Shown piece by piece: positions 1 to 8,434 of a DNA stretch of 64,000 nucleotides. The position numbers and the translations under genes are program-made. Within the stretch, counting starts at the first letter, position 1. Each line of letters begins with the position of its first letter. The notes under the pieces were generated by a model. It did not search any database, was not told the origin of the DNA, and saw only the letters and a program-made list of their open reading frames with translations. The DNA comes from ZC4RG30 sp046047615 (GTDB lineage Bacteria; Pseudomonadota; Gammaproteobacteria; Steroidobacterales; Steroidobacteraceae): contig JBJOHO010000020.1 of assembly GCA_046047615.1 (NCBI GenBank), positions 1-64,000 on the forward strand, written 5' to 3'.

Positions 1-1793
1 AGGAGCTGTTCGACATCCAGCAGATCGAAGTGCTCAAGGGGCCGCAAGGCGCCCTTTACGGCCGCAACGCCATCGGCGGCGCCATCCTGGTCACGACCAA
101 GATGCCGGGCGATGAGTTCGAAGCCAAGCTCAAGACGGGCATCGAGAACGGTCCGGGCTATTCCCTGCAGGGCGTGATGGGCGGACCGCTGGCCGAGGGC
201 ATCAAGTACCGGCTGTCGGCCTCGGTGGTGGATCACGACGGCCTGCTCGAAAACACCTACCTCAAGGAGGAGGCGGACCCGTACAAGGACGTCGCGCTGC
301 GCGGCCGCCTGGTGTGGGACGGCAGCGAGGCCTTCAAGGGTGACCTGCGCTTCTCGTACGCGAAGCTGCAGACCCAGGCGCTGTACTTCAACATCGTCGG
401 CGATGCCAACGACGTCAGCCTGCCGATCCGCGTCAACAACCGCGGCGACAACGACCGCACGCTGCTGACCGGCTCGGCCAAGTTCGACTGGCAGATCGGT
501 GGCGGCACGCTGACCTCGGTCACCGCCTTCGACACCACGCGCGAAATCCTGACCGGCGATGCGTTCAACTTCCTGCCGATCGACGAGTCGCTGTTCAAGC
601 TGATCTTCGGCTTCGACATGAACCAGAGCCAGTACCTGAACGTGAAGTACCGCAGCCAGGAACTGCGCTTCACCTCGGATGCCAGTGGCCCGCTGCGCTG
701 GATCGCCGGTGCCTATGCGGTGGAGACCGACCGCTACATCTCCACCGGCAACATGGTCGACACCGGCGCCGGCGTGTTCCCGGTGTACCGCAAGCCCAGC
801 ACCAACCCGCTGAACCCGCAGGCCACCTTCCTGGCGGACTCGCAGGACAACTTCGCCTGGGCGCTGTTCGCGGACGTGGTCTACCAGTTCAGCGACAGCC
901 TCGAAGGCAACGTCGCGATGCGCTATGACAACGACAAGCGCCGCAACACCACCGAGACGCCGACCGCCTTCCTGCCCAACGTGCCGGGCTTCACGCAGGG
1001 CTTCACCGGGCAGGTGCGCGAGAACACCTGGTCCGAGCTGCAGCCGAAGTTCACGCTGCGCTACAAGGCCAGCGACAACACCAGCCTGTACGGCGGCTGG
1101 AGCCGCGGCTTCCGCAGCGGCGGCTTCAACCAGACGGGCGTGGGCGGCGTGGCAGCGGCCAACGGCATCCGCGGCGTGAACGACCTGTTCGACGCCGAAG
1201 TCGCCGACACCGCCGAGGTGGGCCTGAAGGGCCGCTACCTCGACGGCCGGCTGAGCGTCAACGCGGCGCTGTTCAACACGGATGCCGAGGGTTCGTACTT
1301 CTTCGTGTTCCTTGCTGCCAACTCGACGCAGAACCTGGGCAACCTGAGCAAGGTGCGCTACCAGGGCGGCGAAATCGACCTGGCGTTCCGCGCGACCGAC
1401 CATCTGGACCTGTTCGCCGGCTTCGCGGTCACCGACAGCGAGATCCGCGAGTCCGCGGCTGCCTCGCAGGTCGGCAACCAGGCGCCGCTGGTGTCGCGCA
1501 ACACGGTGAACCTGGGTGCGCAGTACTCGCAGCCGGTGGCCGAGGGCGATTTCACGGCGCGCGTCGACTGGCGCCGCACGGGCCGCACCTGGTGGGAGCC
1601 GGACAACACCACCTCGCGCGATCCGGTGAGCCTGCTCGATGCCCGGCTGTCGTATGACACCGGCGTGTGGTCGGCGACGCTGTGGGGCAAGAACCTGACG
1701 GACGAGCGCTACAACGCGGAATTCTCGCCCGGCGGATTCGTGTTCAAGGCCAAGCCCCGCCGCTACGGGTTTGAGCTAGGCTACAAGTTCTAA
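1..1793 (+). CDS. TonB-dependent outer-membrane receptor, C-terminal part (5' end outside window)
   Basis: The frame is open from the window edge (first full codon at base 3), so the N-terminus with signal peptide and TonB box lies upstream. The first visible residues, EVLKGPQGALYGRNAIGGA, are the typical end of the plug domain. The remaining roughly 560 residues are alternating beta-barrel strands with aromatic girdles, ending YGFELGYKF with the terminal Phe expected of an outer-membrane barrel. The plug and barrel resemble the large 'iron complex' receptor group common in sphingomonads and steroid-degrading gammaproteobacteria, but the substrate cannot be read. A VOC-family gene follows after 37 bases and may be co-transcribed. 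The family call is firm; the ligand is unknown. Confidence 0.93.
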   Translation, partial: ELFDIQQIEVLKGPQGALYGRNAIGGAILVTTKMPGDEFEAKLKTGIENGPGYSLQGVMGGPLAEGIKYRLSASVVDHDGLLENTYLKEEADPYKDVALRGRLVWDGSEAFKGDLRFSYAKLQTQALYFNIVGDANDVSLPIRVNNRGDNDRTLLTGSAKFDWQIGGGTLTSVTAFDTTREILTGDAFNFLPIDESLFKLIFGFDMNQSQYLNVKYRSQELRFTSDASGPLRWIAGAYAVETDRYISTGNMVDTGAGVFPVYRKPSTNPLNPQATFLADSQDNFAWALFADVVYQFSDSLEGNVAMRYDNDKRRNTTETPTAFLPNVPGFTQGFTGQVRENTWSELQPKFTLRYKASDNTSLYGGWSRGFRSGGFNQTGVGGVAAANGIRGVNDLFDAEVADTAEVGLKGRYLDGRLSVNAALFNTDAEGSYFFVFLAANSTQNLGNLSKVRYQGGEIDLAFRATDHLDLFAGFAVTDSEIRESAAASQVGNQAPLVSRNTVNLGAQYSQPVAEGDFTARVDWRRTGRTWWEPDNTTSRDPVSLLDARLSYDTGVWSATLWGKNLTDERYNAEFSPGGFVFKAKPRRYGFELGYKF

Positions 1794-1830
1794 GGGCCAC
1801 CGGGCCATCAACCGCGAGGGGAAGAACGTC

Positions 1831-2367
1831 ATGGGAAGCAACAAGAAACTGCCGTCACGCTTGCACCACACCGCCTACACGACCAAGGACATGGAGGCGA
1901 CGCGCAAGTTCTACGAGGATGTCATCGGCCTGCCGCTGGTGGCGACCTGGTCGGAGTCGGACGAACTGTTCGGCGCGATGCGCACCTATTGCCACTGCTT
2001 CTTCGGCCTGGGCGACGGCAGTGCCCTGGCGTTCTTCCAGTTCGCCGACAAGGGCGACGAGAAGCTGTTCAGCCCGCCGATCCCGGAATCGCCGTTCCAC
2101 CACATCGCCCTCAACGTCGATGCGGAAACGCAGGCCGGGATCGAGGCGCGCATCGCCGCCGCCGGCATCCAGCCGCCGGACACCTACGTGCTCGAGCACG
2201 GCTACTGCCGCAGCGTGTACGTGAAGGACCCGAACGGCATGGTGCTGGAGTTCACGCTCGATGCGCCCAGTGCCGACGCCATCAACGCCACGCGCCTCTC
2301 GAAGGCGCATGACGAACTGAAGGCCTGGCTGGGCGGCGACTACACGTCGAACAACACCTACCGCTGA
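1831..2367 (+). CDS. VOC-family (glyoxalase/bleomycin-resistance/dioxygenase fold) protein
   Basis: The 178-residue protein opens with LHHTAYTTKDMEATRKFYEDVIGLPL, a classic first beta-alpha-beta unit of a vicinal-oxygen-chelate domain. The second half has FHHIALNVD and YVKDPNGMVLEFT, so the usual His...His...Glu metal ligands are all present. VOC proteins act as lyases, isomerases or ring-cleaving dioxygenases on small molecules; which one applies here cannot be told. The start is supported by a GAGGGGAAG purine run just upstream. The gene follows a TonB receptor and precedes a strong terminator, so the pair probably forms the end of a transcription unit that takes up and processes one compound (inference). 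Confidence 0.88.
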   Translation: MGSNKKLPSRLHHTAYTTKDMEATRKFYEDVIGLPLVATWSESDELFGAMRTYCHCFFGLGDGSALAFFQFADKGDEKLFSPPIPESPFHHIALNVDAETQAGIEARIAAAGIQPPDTYVLEHGYCRSVYVKDPNGMVLEFTLDAPSADAINATRLSKAHDELKAWLGGDYTSNNTYR

Positions 2368-2390
2368 CCGGAACCTGCCGGGGTTCCACG

Positions 2391-2422
2391 AAGCCGCCTC
2401 CCGCAAGGGGGGCGGCTTTTTT
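2391..2422 (+). terminator. Rho-independent terminator after the VOC gene
   Basis: A 12-bp stem (2391-2402 with 2407-2418, one T-G wobble) closes on a GCAA tetraloop and runs into six T residues at 2417-2422. It lies 24 bases after the stop codon of the VOC gene and would end the receptor-VOC transcript. Confidence 0.9.
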
Positions 2423-2451
2423 GTGTGCGGCCGAGCCCCAGCAACGCCCAT

Positions 2452-2481
2452 AAAAAACCCCGGTGGATTGCTCCACCGGGG
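2452..2481 (-). terminator. Rho-independent terminator of fhs
   Basis: A perfect 10-bp stem (2458-2467 with 2472-2481) has a 4-base loop that reads GCAA on the minus strand. On that strand it is followed by six T residues (the A run 2452-2457). It sits 59 bases beyond the fhs stop codon, back to back with the plus-strand terminator, so transcripts from both sides stop before meeting. Confidence 0.88.
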
Positions 2482-2540
2482 CTCTTGATGCAGCGACCGG
2501 TCCGGGCTCCTGACGAAGCCCGGCGCGGCCTGCGGTCAGC

Positions 2541-4214
2541 TCAGAACAGGCCTTCGATCTGGCCTGCGGCGTTGAGCTTGATCGAGTTGGCCGACGGGAC
2601 CTTCGGCAGGCCCGGCATCGTCATGATCTCGCCGCAGATGACCACGATGAACTCGGCGCCGGCCGACAGGCGGACGTCGCGCACGTTCAGGGTGTGGCCG
2701 GTCGGGGCGCCCTTGGCGTTCGGGTCGGTCGAGAAGCTGTACTGCGTCTTGGCAATGCAGACCGGATAGTGGCCGAAGCCGCCGTCCTGGAACTCCTTGA
2801 ACAGGTCCTTCACCTTGGCATCCATGCTGATGTCGTCGGCGCGGTAGATCTCGCGGGCGATCGTGCGCACCTTCTCGACCAGCGGCAGCTCGTCGGCATA
2901 GAGGGGCTTGTACTTGGCAACGCCGCTCTCGGCGATGCGCACCACTTCATGCGCCAGCTCGATCGTGCCCTTGCTGCCGTCGGCCCAGTGCGAGCACAGG
3001 ATGGCCTTGGAGCCCACGCCGGCGCAGAGCTCCTTGATGAGGTCGTGCTCGGCCTGGGTGTCGGCGATGAACTTGTTGATGGCCACCACCGCCGGCACGC
3101 CGAACTTGGCGATGTTCTGCAGATGGCGCTCGAGGTTGGCAAAGCCCTTGCGCAGCGCGGCCAGGTCTTCCTTGCCGAGCTGGTCCTTGGCGACGCCGCC
3201 GTGCATCTTCAGCGCGCGGACGGTGGCGACGATGACCACGGCATCCGGGGCCAGGCCGGCCTTGCGGCACTTGATATCGAGGAACTTCTCGGCGCCCAGG
3301 TCGGCACCGAAGCCGGCCTCGGTCACCGTGTAGTCGCCCAGGCGCAGGCCGGTCTGGGTGGCCATGACGGTGTTGCAGCCGTGCGCGATGTTGGCGAACG
3401 GGCCGCCGTGCACGAAGGCCGGGTTGCCCTCGAGCGTCTGCACCAGGTTGGGCATGAGCGCGTCCTTGAGCAGGACGGTCATGGCGCCATCGGCGCACAG
3501 GTCGCGGGCGCGGATGGGCTTCTTGTCGCGCGTGCGCGCCACGATGATGTTGCCGAGGCGGCGGGCCAGGTCGTCCAGGTCCGTCGCCAGGCAGAAGATC
3601 GCCATGACTTCGGAAGCGACGACGATGTCGAAGCCGTCTTCGCGCGGATAGCCGTTGCCCGGGCCACCCAGCGAGTTGGTGATCTGGCGCAGCGCACGGT
3701 CGTTCATGTCGACGACGCGCTTCCAGGACACGCGGCGCACATCGATGCCGAGCTCGTTGCCCCAGTAGATGTGGTTGTCGACCATCGCGGCCAGCAGGTT
3801 GTTGGCCGCGGCAATGGCGTGGAAGTCACCCGTGAAGTGCAGGTTGATGTCTTCCATCGGCACGATCTGCGCGTAGCCGCCGCCGGCCGCGCCGCCCTTC
3901 ACGCCGAAGCAGGGGCCCAGCGAGGGCTCGCGCAGGCAGATGATGGCCTTCTTGCCGATGGCATTGAGGCCGTCGCCCAGGCCGACGGTGGTCGTGGTCT
4001 TGCCCTCGCCGGCCGGCGTCGGGTTGATGGCGGTGACCAGGATGAGCTTGCCCGGCTTGCGGGTGCCGATGTCCTTGACCGCTTCGAGGGAGAGCTTGGC
4101 CTTGTAGGGGCCGTACTGCAGCAGCTGGTCGCGGGAGATGCCGATCTTGGCGGCGACCTCCTCGATGGGGCGCATCTTGGCTTCGCGCGCGATCTCGATG
4201 TCACTCAAAGGCAT
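2541..4214 (-). CDS. fhs: Formate--tetrahydrofolate ligase
   Basis: This enzyme makes 10-formyl-THF from formate, THF and ATP, feeding purine and fMet synthesis. The 557 residues match the usual family length. The P-loop-like ATP site is visible as TPAGEGKTTTTVGLGDGL, followed by LREPSLGPCFGVKGGAAGGG and later GGPFANIAHGCNT, all family signatures. The open frame extends 31 codons further upstream, but the start at 4214 (MPLSDIEIAREAKMRPI) agrees with the conserved N-terminus; no strong Shine-Dalgarno is seen before it. The gene stands alone between its own terminator and a divergent YebC-family gene. Many Gammaproteobacteria rely only on FolD, so this is an additional one-carbon entry route. 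Confidence 0.97.
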   Translation of the reverse strand: MPLSDIEIAREAKMRPIEEVAAKIGISRDQLLQYGPYKAKLSLEAVKDIGTRKPGKLILVTAINPTPAGEGKTTTTVGLGDGLNAIGKKAIICLREPSLGPCFGVKGGAAGGGYAQIVPMEDINLHFTGDFHAIAAANNLLAAMVDNHIYWGNELGIDVRRVSWKRVVDMNDRALRQITNSLGGPGNGYPREDGFDIVVASEVMAIFCLATDLDDLARRLGNIIVARTRDKKPIRARDLCADGAMTVLLKDALMPNLVQTLEGNPAFVHGGPFANIAHGCNTVMATQTGLRLGDYTVTEAGFGADLGAEKFLDIKCRKAGLAPDAVVIVATVRALKMHGGVAKDQLGKEDLAALRKGFANLERHLQNIAKFGVPAVVAINKFIADTQAEHDLIKELCAGVGSKAILCSHWADGSKGTIELAHEVVRIAESGVAKYKPLYADELPLVEKVRTIAREIYRADDISMDAKVKDLFKEFQDGGFGHYPVCIAKTQYSFSTDPNAKGAPTGHTLNVRDVRLSAGAEFIVVICGEIMTMPGLPKVPSANSIKLNAAGQIEGLF

Positions 4215-4373
4215 GGGAAAAACCCCGTTTTCAGGATGGTGGGACCGAACCGGCGGATTCTCCCCCAGCGGCGTCGCGGGCGCCAGCCCGTTGGGACGGG
4301 GCGGCACCGGAACGGGACCGGACGCACATCCGGGTTATGATCCGGGCCCCGTCCACCAGGCAGGCAGGGCCCC
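4215..4373. other. Divergent intergenic region between fhs and the YebC-family gene
   Basis: This 159-base gap must hold promoters for both directions. On the plus strand TATGAT at 4336-4341 is a fair -10 element, flanked by a direct repeat ATCCGGG; no convincing -35 is seen. On the minus strand GAGAAT (4262-4257) is a weaker -10 candidate, 42 bases before the fhs start. No conserved riboswitch fold was recognised. Confidence 0.35.
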
Positions 4374-5096
4374 ATGGGTCGCATATTCGAAGTCCGCAAG
4401 CACACGATGTTCGCGCGCTGGAACCGCATGGCGAAGCAGTTCGCGCGTATCGGCAAGGACATCACCATCGCGGTGAAGTCCGGCGGCAGCGATCCCAGCA
4501 GCAACCCGGCGCTGCGCCGCGTGATCCAGAACGCGCGCGCCATCAACATGCCCAAGGACAAGGTCGAGGCCGCCATCAAGCGGGCCTCGGGGCGCGACGC
4601 CGCCAACTACACCGAGATCATCTACGAAGGCTATGCGCCGCACGGCATCGCGGTGCTGGTCGAGGCGGCCACCGACAACCCGACGCGTACCGTGGCCGGC
4701 GTGCGCAACGTGTTCTCCAAGCACGGTGGCAACCTGGCGGCCAACGGCAGCGTGGCCTTCCAGTTCCGCAAGATGGGCGTGTTCCGCTTGAACCCGGAGG
4801 GCCTGGTGCAGGACGACCTCGAGCTCCACCTGATGGACCACGGTCTCGACGAAATGGGCGAGAGCACCGGCGAGAACGGCGAGCCGCAGCTGGTGGTGCG
4901 CTGCGCCTTCGAGGATTTCGGCCAGGTGCAGAAGGCCCTGGAAGAGCGCGGCATCACGCCGCTGTCGGCCGAGCACGAGTACATCCCGCAGAACGCGGTG
5001 GAACTCGGCGAAGAACAGGCGGCCGAAGTCATGACCCTGCTCGACAAGATGGAGCAGGACGACGACGTGCAGAAGGTCTACCACAACATGGCCTGA
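4374..5096 (+). CDS. YebC/PmpR-family (YeeN-like) translation/transcription factor
   Basis: The 240-residue protein has the family core: VKSGGSDPSSNPALRRVIQ, then NMPKDKVEAAIKRA, YEGYAPHGIAVLVEAATDNPTRT and an acidic C-terminus ending DDDVQKVYHNMA. The N-terminus (MGRIFEVRKHTMFARWNRM) differs from the usual AGHSKWANIKHRK and is of the YeeN-like branch. YebC proteins have been described as DNA-binding regulators and more recently as ribosome-associated factors that help translate proline stretches; which role this branch plays is open. The ATG follows a CAGGCAGGG purine run. A GIN-domain lipoprotein follows after 16 bases. Confidence 0.92.
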   Translation: MGRIFEVRKHTMFARWNRMAKQFARIGKDITIAVKSGGSDPSSNPALRRVIQNARAINMPKDKVEAAIKRASGRDAANYTEIIYEGYAPHGIAVLVEAATDNPTRTVAGVRNVFSKHGGNLAANGSVAFQFRKMGVFRLNPEGLVQDDLELHLMDHGLDEMGESTGENGEPQLVVRCAFEDFGQVQKALEERGITPLSAEHEYIPQNAVELGEEQAAEVMTLLDKMEQDDDVQKVYHNMA

Positions 5097-5112
5097 GGCC
5101 CGGGAGCCTGGC

Positions 5113-5796
5113 ATGCGCAAGCGTCTCTGGTTGTCGACCACCCTGCCCCTGGCCCTGCTCGGACTCCTGTCCGCCTGCGGCAGCGAGCCGCCGGGCCCCC
5201 CGCAGCTGCAGGAGCGCGGGCTCGACGCCTTCCATTCCATCGATCTGCGCGGCGTCGGCACCGTGGACGTGCTGGTCGGGCCGCGGCAGACCGTGGTGCT
5301 GAATGCGCCGGCCAAGGTGCTCGAGGCGGTGACCACCACCGTGGTCAACGGCAACCTGGTCATCGACACCGAGGGCCTGCGCGGCTGGTCGACCGGCCAG
5401 TCCGCAGGCAGCCTTGAACTGCGCATCACGATGCCGGAGCTGAAGTCGCTGGCGGTGAACGGTGCCGGCCGCGTGAGCCTCTCGGGGCTGCGGGGCGGAG
5501 CCGTCACGATGGTGGTGTCCGGCGCCGGCGACGTCGAAGCCGGTGGCACGCTCGACACGGTCACGGCACGCCTCAACGGCGCCGGCCGCATGGACCTGTC
5601 GCGGCTGGTGGCGGGCGTGGCCGAGGTGCAGGTCAACGGCGCCGGGAAAATGGACGTGCACGCCACGCGCCGCCTGGAGGCGACGCTCAACGGCGTCGGC
5701 AGCATCGACTACGCAGGCTCGCCGCAGGAGCTGCTGACCACCCTGAACGGCCTGGGCCGCATCACTCCGGTGGCAGGCGCCAGTCCAGCGCCATGA
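5113..5796 (+). CDS. Lipoprotein with DUF2807/GIN beta-helix domain
   Basis: The 227-residue product has a lipoprotein signal (LALLGLLSACGS, lipid Cys near residue 21). The body carries the repeating turn motif of the 'head GIN' auto-transporter adhesin domain: VNGAGRVSLSG, VSGAGDVEAGG, LNGAGRMDLSR, VNGAGKMDVHA, LNGVGSIDYAG and LNGLGRITPV, about 21-22 residues apart, which predicts a small beta-helix. The function of the family is not known; an envelope or surface role is likely. The last 35 bases overlap the 3' end of the convergent TonB-receptor gene, and no terminator separates them. Confidence 0.85.
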   Translation: MRKRLWLSTTLPLALLGLLSACGSEPPGPPQLQERGLDAFHSIDLRGVGTVDVLVGPRQTVVLNAPAKVLEAVTTTVVNGNLVIDTEGLRGWSTGQSAGSLELRITMPELKSLAVNGAGRVSLSGLRGGAVTMVVSGAGDVEAGGTLDTVTARLNGAGRMDLSRLVAGVAEVQVNGAGKMDVHATRRLEATLNGVGSIDYAGSPQELLTTLNGLGRITPVAGASPAP

Positions 5797-7852
5797 ACAG
5801 CGTCCGGCCGCGGCCCGGGAAGTAGCGGTAGGTGCCGAAAGCATAGTCGGCACGGTCGGCATAGGCCGTGTCGGCGAGGTTGTCGACGCGCAGCGTGCCG
5901 CGCCAGGCCGGCGCGAATTGCCAGCTGCCACGCAGGTCGAGCACGTCGTGCCCACCGTAAGCGTTGGCATTGCCTGCATCCACGAAATAGCGGCCGACGT
6001 GCTGCCATTCCAGCTCGAAGGACAGCGGCGCCAGCGGCTGCCAGGCCATGCGCGCGTTGTGCACGCGGCGCGGCGCGGTGTCGATGTCGCGGCCGCTGAC
6101 GATCACCTCGCCACCCTCGATGCGCTGGTCGAAGTCGTACTTGTGCTGCGCGAGCGTGCCATCGACCGACACCGTGAGTGATTCCCACGGCCGCCAGCTG
6201 AATTCGTATTCGAGGCCGCGGTGGGTGGTGCGGCCGTTGCTGATGTTGAAACCGCCGGAGTCGCGCAGGATCACGTTGTCCTTGCGCATGGCGAACAGGC
6301 CGAGCACGTAGCGCAGGCGGCCGGCGTTGCCGCGCAGCCCGAGCTCGAGGTTGTCGAGGCGCTCGGCGTCGAGGTCGGCGATGGACTGCTGGCGCTGCAG
6401 GCGGTAGAGCTCGCTGGTGTCCGGGGCGCGGTAGCCGCGCGCCACGCTGGCATAGAGCAGCTGCGAGGGCAGCAGCTGCCAGGACAGCGTGGCCTTGGGC
6501 GTGAGGCCGAGGAAATCGTCGTGCCGGTCTGCCGGCCGGCTGTAGAGGCAGCCCGTGGCGCCGCAGGTCGTGCCGTCGTCACGCGTGTTGCCGGCCAGCA
6601 TGCGGTTGTCGTAGCGGTATTCCACGAACTCGCCGCGCAGGCCCAGCGTGGCCTTGAAGCGCTCGCCGAGGGGCTGCTCGGTATGCGCGTACAGTGCGCC
6701 GACGCGGCTGTCCACGGTGTAGTCGTAGTGCAGGCCCTGCGGGCGGATCGCATTGGCGGCGGGCGCGCCGTCGGTGGCGACGTTGGCCTGGAACTCGCGC
6801 AGGCTCATGCGCGCGGCTTCGAGGTCGACGCCCAGCGTGGTGCTGCGGCCACCCTCGCCGTCATGGCGCACCGCCAGCAGCAGGCCACCGGAATCCTGGC
6901 CGTTGTTCTCCAGCGGCTTGCCGATCAGGAAGTGCTGCAGGAATTCCATGCGCGAGCTGCGCAGGTAGGGGCGCAGGTCGAGCGACCAGCCGTTCTGCAG
7001 CGGCTTGGCGTAGCCCGCGGTCAGCCGCAGCGCGTGCGCATCGCGGAAGGCCTCGGGGTTGGCGTTGCTGCGGGCGATGGCCGGGTCCCTGTAGGCCTCG
7101 AAGCCGGTGATGAAACCGGCGGTTTCCTGGTCAAGGCGCGTGTAGGACAGCATGAGGCTGGCGGTGGCCTCGCCCAGCGGCTGTGCCAGCTGCGCGACGA
7201 CTTTCTGCTGGCGCGTGGTGGACTGCTCGCGCCAGCCGCCGTCGTATTCGGCCATGGCCGTGATGCCGAGCTGGCGTTCGCCCTGCTGGAGGCTGCCCGT
7301 GGCTCGCAGGCGCGTGTAGTCGGCCGCACCGCGCTCCAGACGCAGCGCAGCCGCCGGCAGCGCGTCCGGTGCAGCCTGCAGCACGTTCACGGCGCCGTGC
7401 ATGGCGCTGGACCCATAGAGCGCGCCCATCGGCCCGCGGCCGATCTCGACGCCGGCGAGCTCGCCGAGATCGACCTCGAACAGCTGGTTGACGTTGCAGA
7501 AGCCCGCAGGCCGGACCGGCACGCCGTTCTCGAGGAACAGGAAGGTGCCGCAGGAACCGGGGCCGGTCAGCACGGGCGAACGGATGGCGGTGAGGCTTTC
7601 CTGGCCGCTGTTGCGCTGGAACAGCACGCCGGGCGCACGGTTGAGCAGCTCGGCGTGGTGGCCGGCGCCGACAGCGGCAACGTCATCGGCCGTGACGAGC
7701 GACAGGCTGCCGGGGAACTGCTGCAGCGGCTCGGCGCGGCGGGTCGCAGTGACCACGACCTCGTCGAGCGAGGCAGCGTCGGCGGCCAGGGCGGACAGGG
7801 GCAGCGCAGCCATGGCGGCTGCCGCCACGCGCGGGAACAGGAGAGCGGGCAT
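5762..7852 (-). CDS. TonB-dependent outer-membrane receptor (complete)
   Basis: The 696-residue protein starts with a signal peptide (MPALLFPRVAAAAMAALPLSALAADA) followed at once by the TonB box-like DEVVVTATRR. The plug contains LLNRAPGVLFQR, FLFLENGVPV and VEIGRGPMGALYGSSAMHGAVNV. The rest is a barrel. It belongs to the BtuB/FepA/CirA group; the ligand is unknown. The plug has a Cys pair (GSCG...AGFCN) and the barrel another (TTCGATGCLYS), so disulfides are likely. The start at 7852 was chosen for the signal peptide; the open frame itself extends much further upstream. A TAGAAT -10 element lies 41 bases upstream. The 3' end overlaps the GIN lipoprotein gene by 35 bases. Confidence 0.93.
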   Translation of the reverse strand: MPALLFPRVAAAAMAALPLSALAADAASLDEVVVTATRRAEPLQQFPGSLSLVTADDVAAVGAGHHAELLNRAPGVLFQRNSGQESLTAIRSPVLTGPGSCGTFLFLENGVPVRPAGFCNVNQLFEVDLGELAGVEIGRGPMGALYGSSAMHGAVNVLQAAPDALPAAALRLERGAADYTRLRATGSLQQGERQLGITAMAEYDGGWREQSTTRQQKVVAQLAQPLGEATASLMLSYTRLDQETAGFITGFEAYRDPAIARSNANPEAFRDAHALRLTAGYAKPLQNGWSLDLRPYLRSSRMEFLQHFLIGKPLENNGQDSGGLLLAVRHDGEGGRSTTLGVDLEAARMSLREFQANVATDGAPAANAIRPQGLHYDYTVDSRVGALYAHTEQPLGERFKATLGLRGEFVEYRYDNRMLAGNTRDDGTTCGATGCLYSRPADRHDDFLGLTPKATLSWQLLPSQLLYASVARGYRAPDTSELYRLQRQQSIADLDAERLDNLELGLRGNAGRLRYVLGLFAMRKDNVILRDSGGFNISNGRTTHRGLEYEFSWRPWESLTVSVDGTLAQHKYDFDQRIEGGEVIVSGRDIDTAPRRVHNARMAWQPLAPLSFELEWQHVGRYFVDAGNANAYGGHDVLDLRGSWQFAPAWRGTLRVDNLADTAYADRADYAFGTYRYFPGRGRTLFMALDWRLPPE

Positions 7853-7893
7853 CGGCGGAGACCTCGGGGCAGACGGCGCGTCGGCGCGCCCGG

Positions 7894-7899
7894 ATTCTA
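7894..7899 (-). promoter_or_regulatory. Candidate -10 element (TAGAAT) for the TonB receptor
   Basis: TAGAAT reads on the minus strand and overlaps the TAG stop codon of the upstream lipoprotein gene. It would give a leader of roughly 35 bases before the receptor start at 7852. No good -35 hexamer is visible. Confidence 0.4.
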
Positions 7900-8361
7900 G
7901 GGGAGCAGACTCCCCCAGCGCATCCGCAGTTCCGTCGGATTGCCCGCATGCACGGCCGGATCGACCGGCAGGGTGAGGACGCCGGCAGCGCGATCCTCCG
8001 CCACCGGCAGCAGCAGACGCTGGCTGCCGCTGAGCTCGAGGGTGCCGAAGCGGCCTGCCTCGACGCGCAGCGCCAGGCGGACCGGCCAGCGGCCGGCCAG
8101 CGGCCGCAGGCGCAGCTCCCCCGACGCTGGCAGGTCGCGCAGGTCGAGGACCAGCGTGTTGCGCTCCAGCAGTTGCAGCACCACCAGCGGCGGGGCGCCG
8201 GGCGGCGCATCGGGCGGTGGCAGCACTTCGAGCTCGCGCAGGGCCTGCACGGCGGGCGGCGGCGCATCGCGCCAGGGCAAGCGCTCGCCCAGGCCGGCGC
8301 AGGCCCCGAGGCCCGCCAGCGCCAGCACCACAAGACATCCGCGAACCGCCCGGGTTTCCAT
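7897..8361 (-). CDS. Small predicted lipoprotein, unknown function
   Basis: The start at 8361 gives METRAVRGCLVVLALAGLGACAG, a good lipoprotein signal with the lipid Cys at about residue 21. The mature part (about 134 residues) is rich in Leu, Pro and Arg and looks beta-rich, with LVVLQLLERNTLVLDLRDLP and LRLRPLAGRWPVRLALRVE. No family was recognised. It lies 44 bases upstream of the TonB receptor on the same strand and may be co-expressed with it; the divergent neighbour is the kynurenine operon. Confidence 0.65.
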   Translation of the reverse strand: METRAVRGCLVVLALAGLGACAGLGERLPWRDAPPPAVQALRELEVLPPPDAPPGAPPLVVLQLLERNTLVLDLRDLPASGELRLRPLAGRWPVRLALRVEAGRFGTLELSGSQRLLLPVAEDRAAGVLTLPVDPAVHAGNPTELRMRWGSLLP

Positions 8362-8422
8362 GGCCCCGACGATACGGCACGTCCGGCAGACCCGTGAACC
8401 GCCGCCATGTGGCGACAGTGGG

Positions 8423-8428
8423 TAGAAT
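8423..8428 (+). promoter_or_regulatory. Candidate -10 element giving a leaderless kynurenine-operon transcript
   Basis: TAGAAT ends 6 bases before the ATG at 8435. A transcript starting 7 bases beyond the -10 would begin at the A of the start codon, so the mRNA would be leaderless. No Shine-Dalgarno sequence is seen before this ATG. Confidence 0.5.
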
Positions 8429-8434
8429 CCCGCC

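Noticed and set aside
2694..4340. 548-codon open frame opposite fhs
   Set aside because: It is antisense to a full fhs gene and its sequence is low-complexity (His, Gln, Ala, Gly, Val, Asp) as expected from the complement of high-GC codons. No family features.
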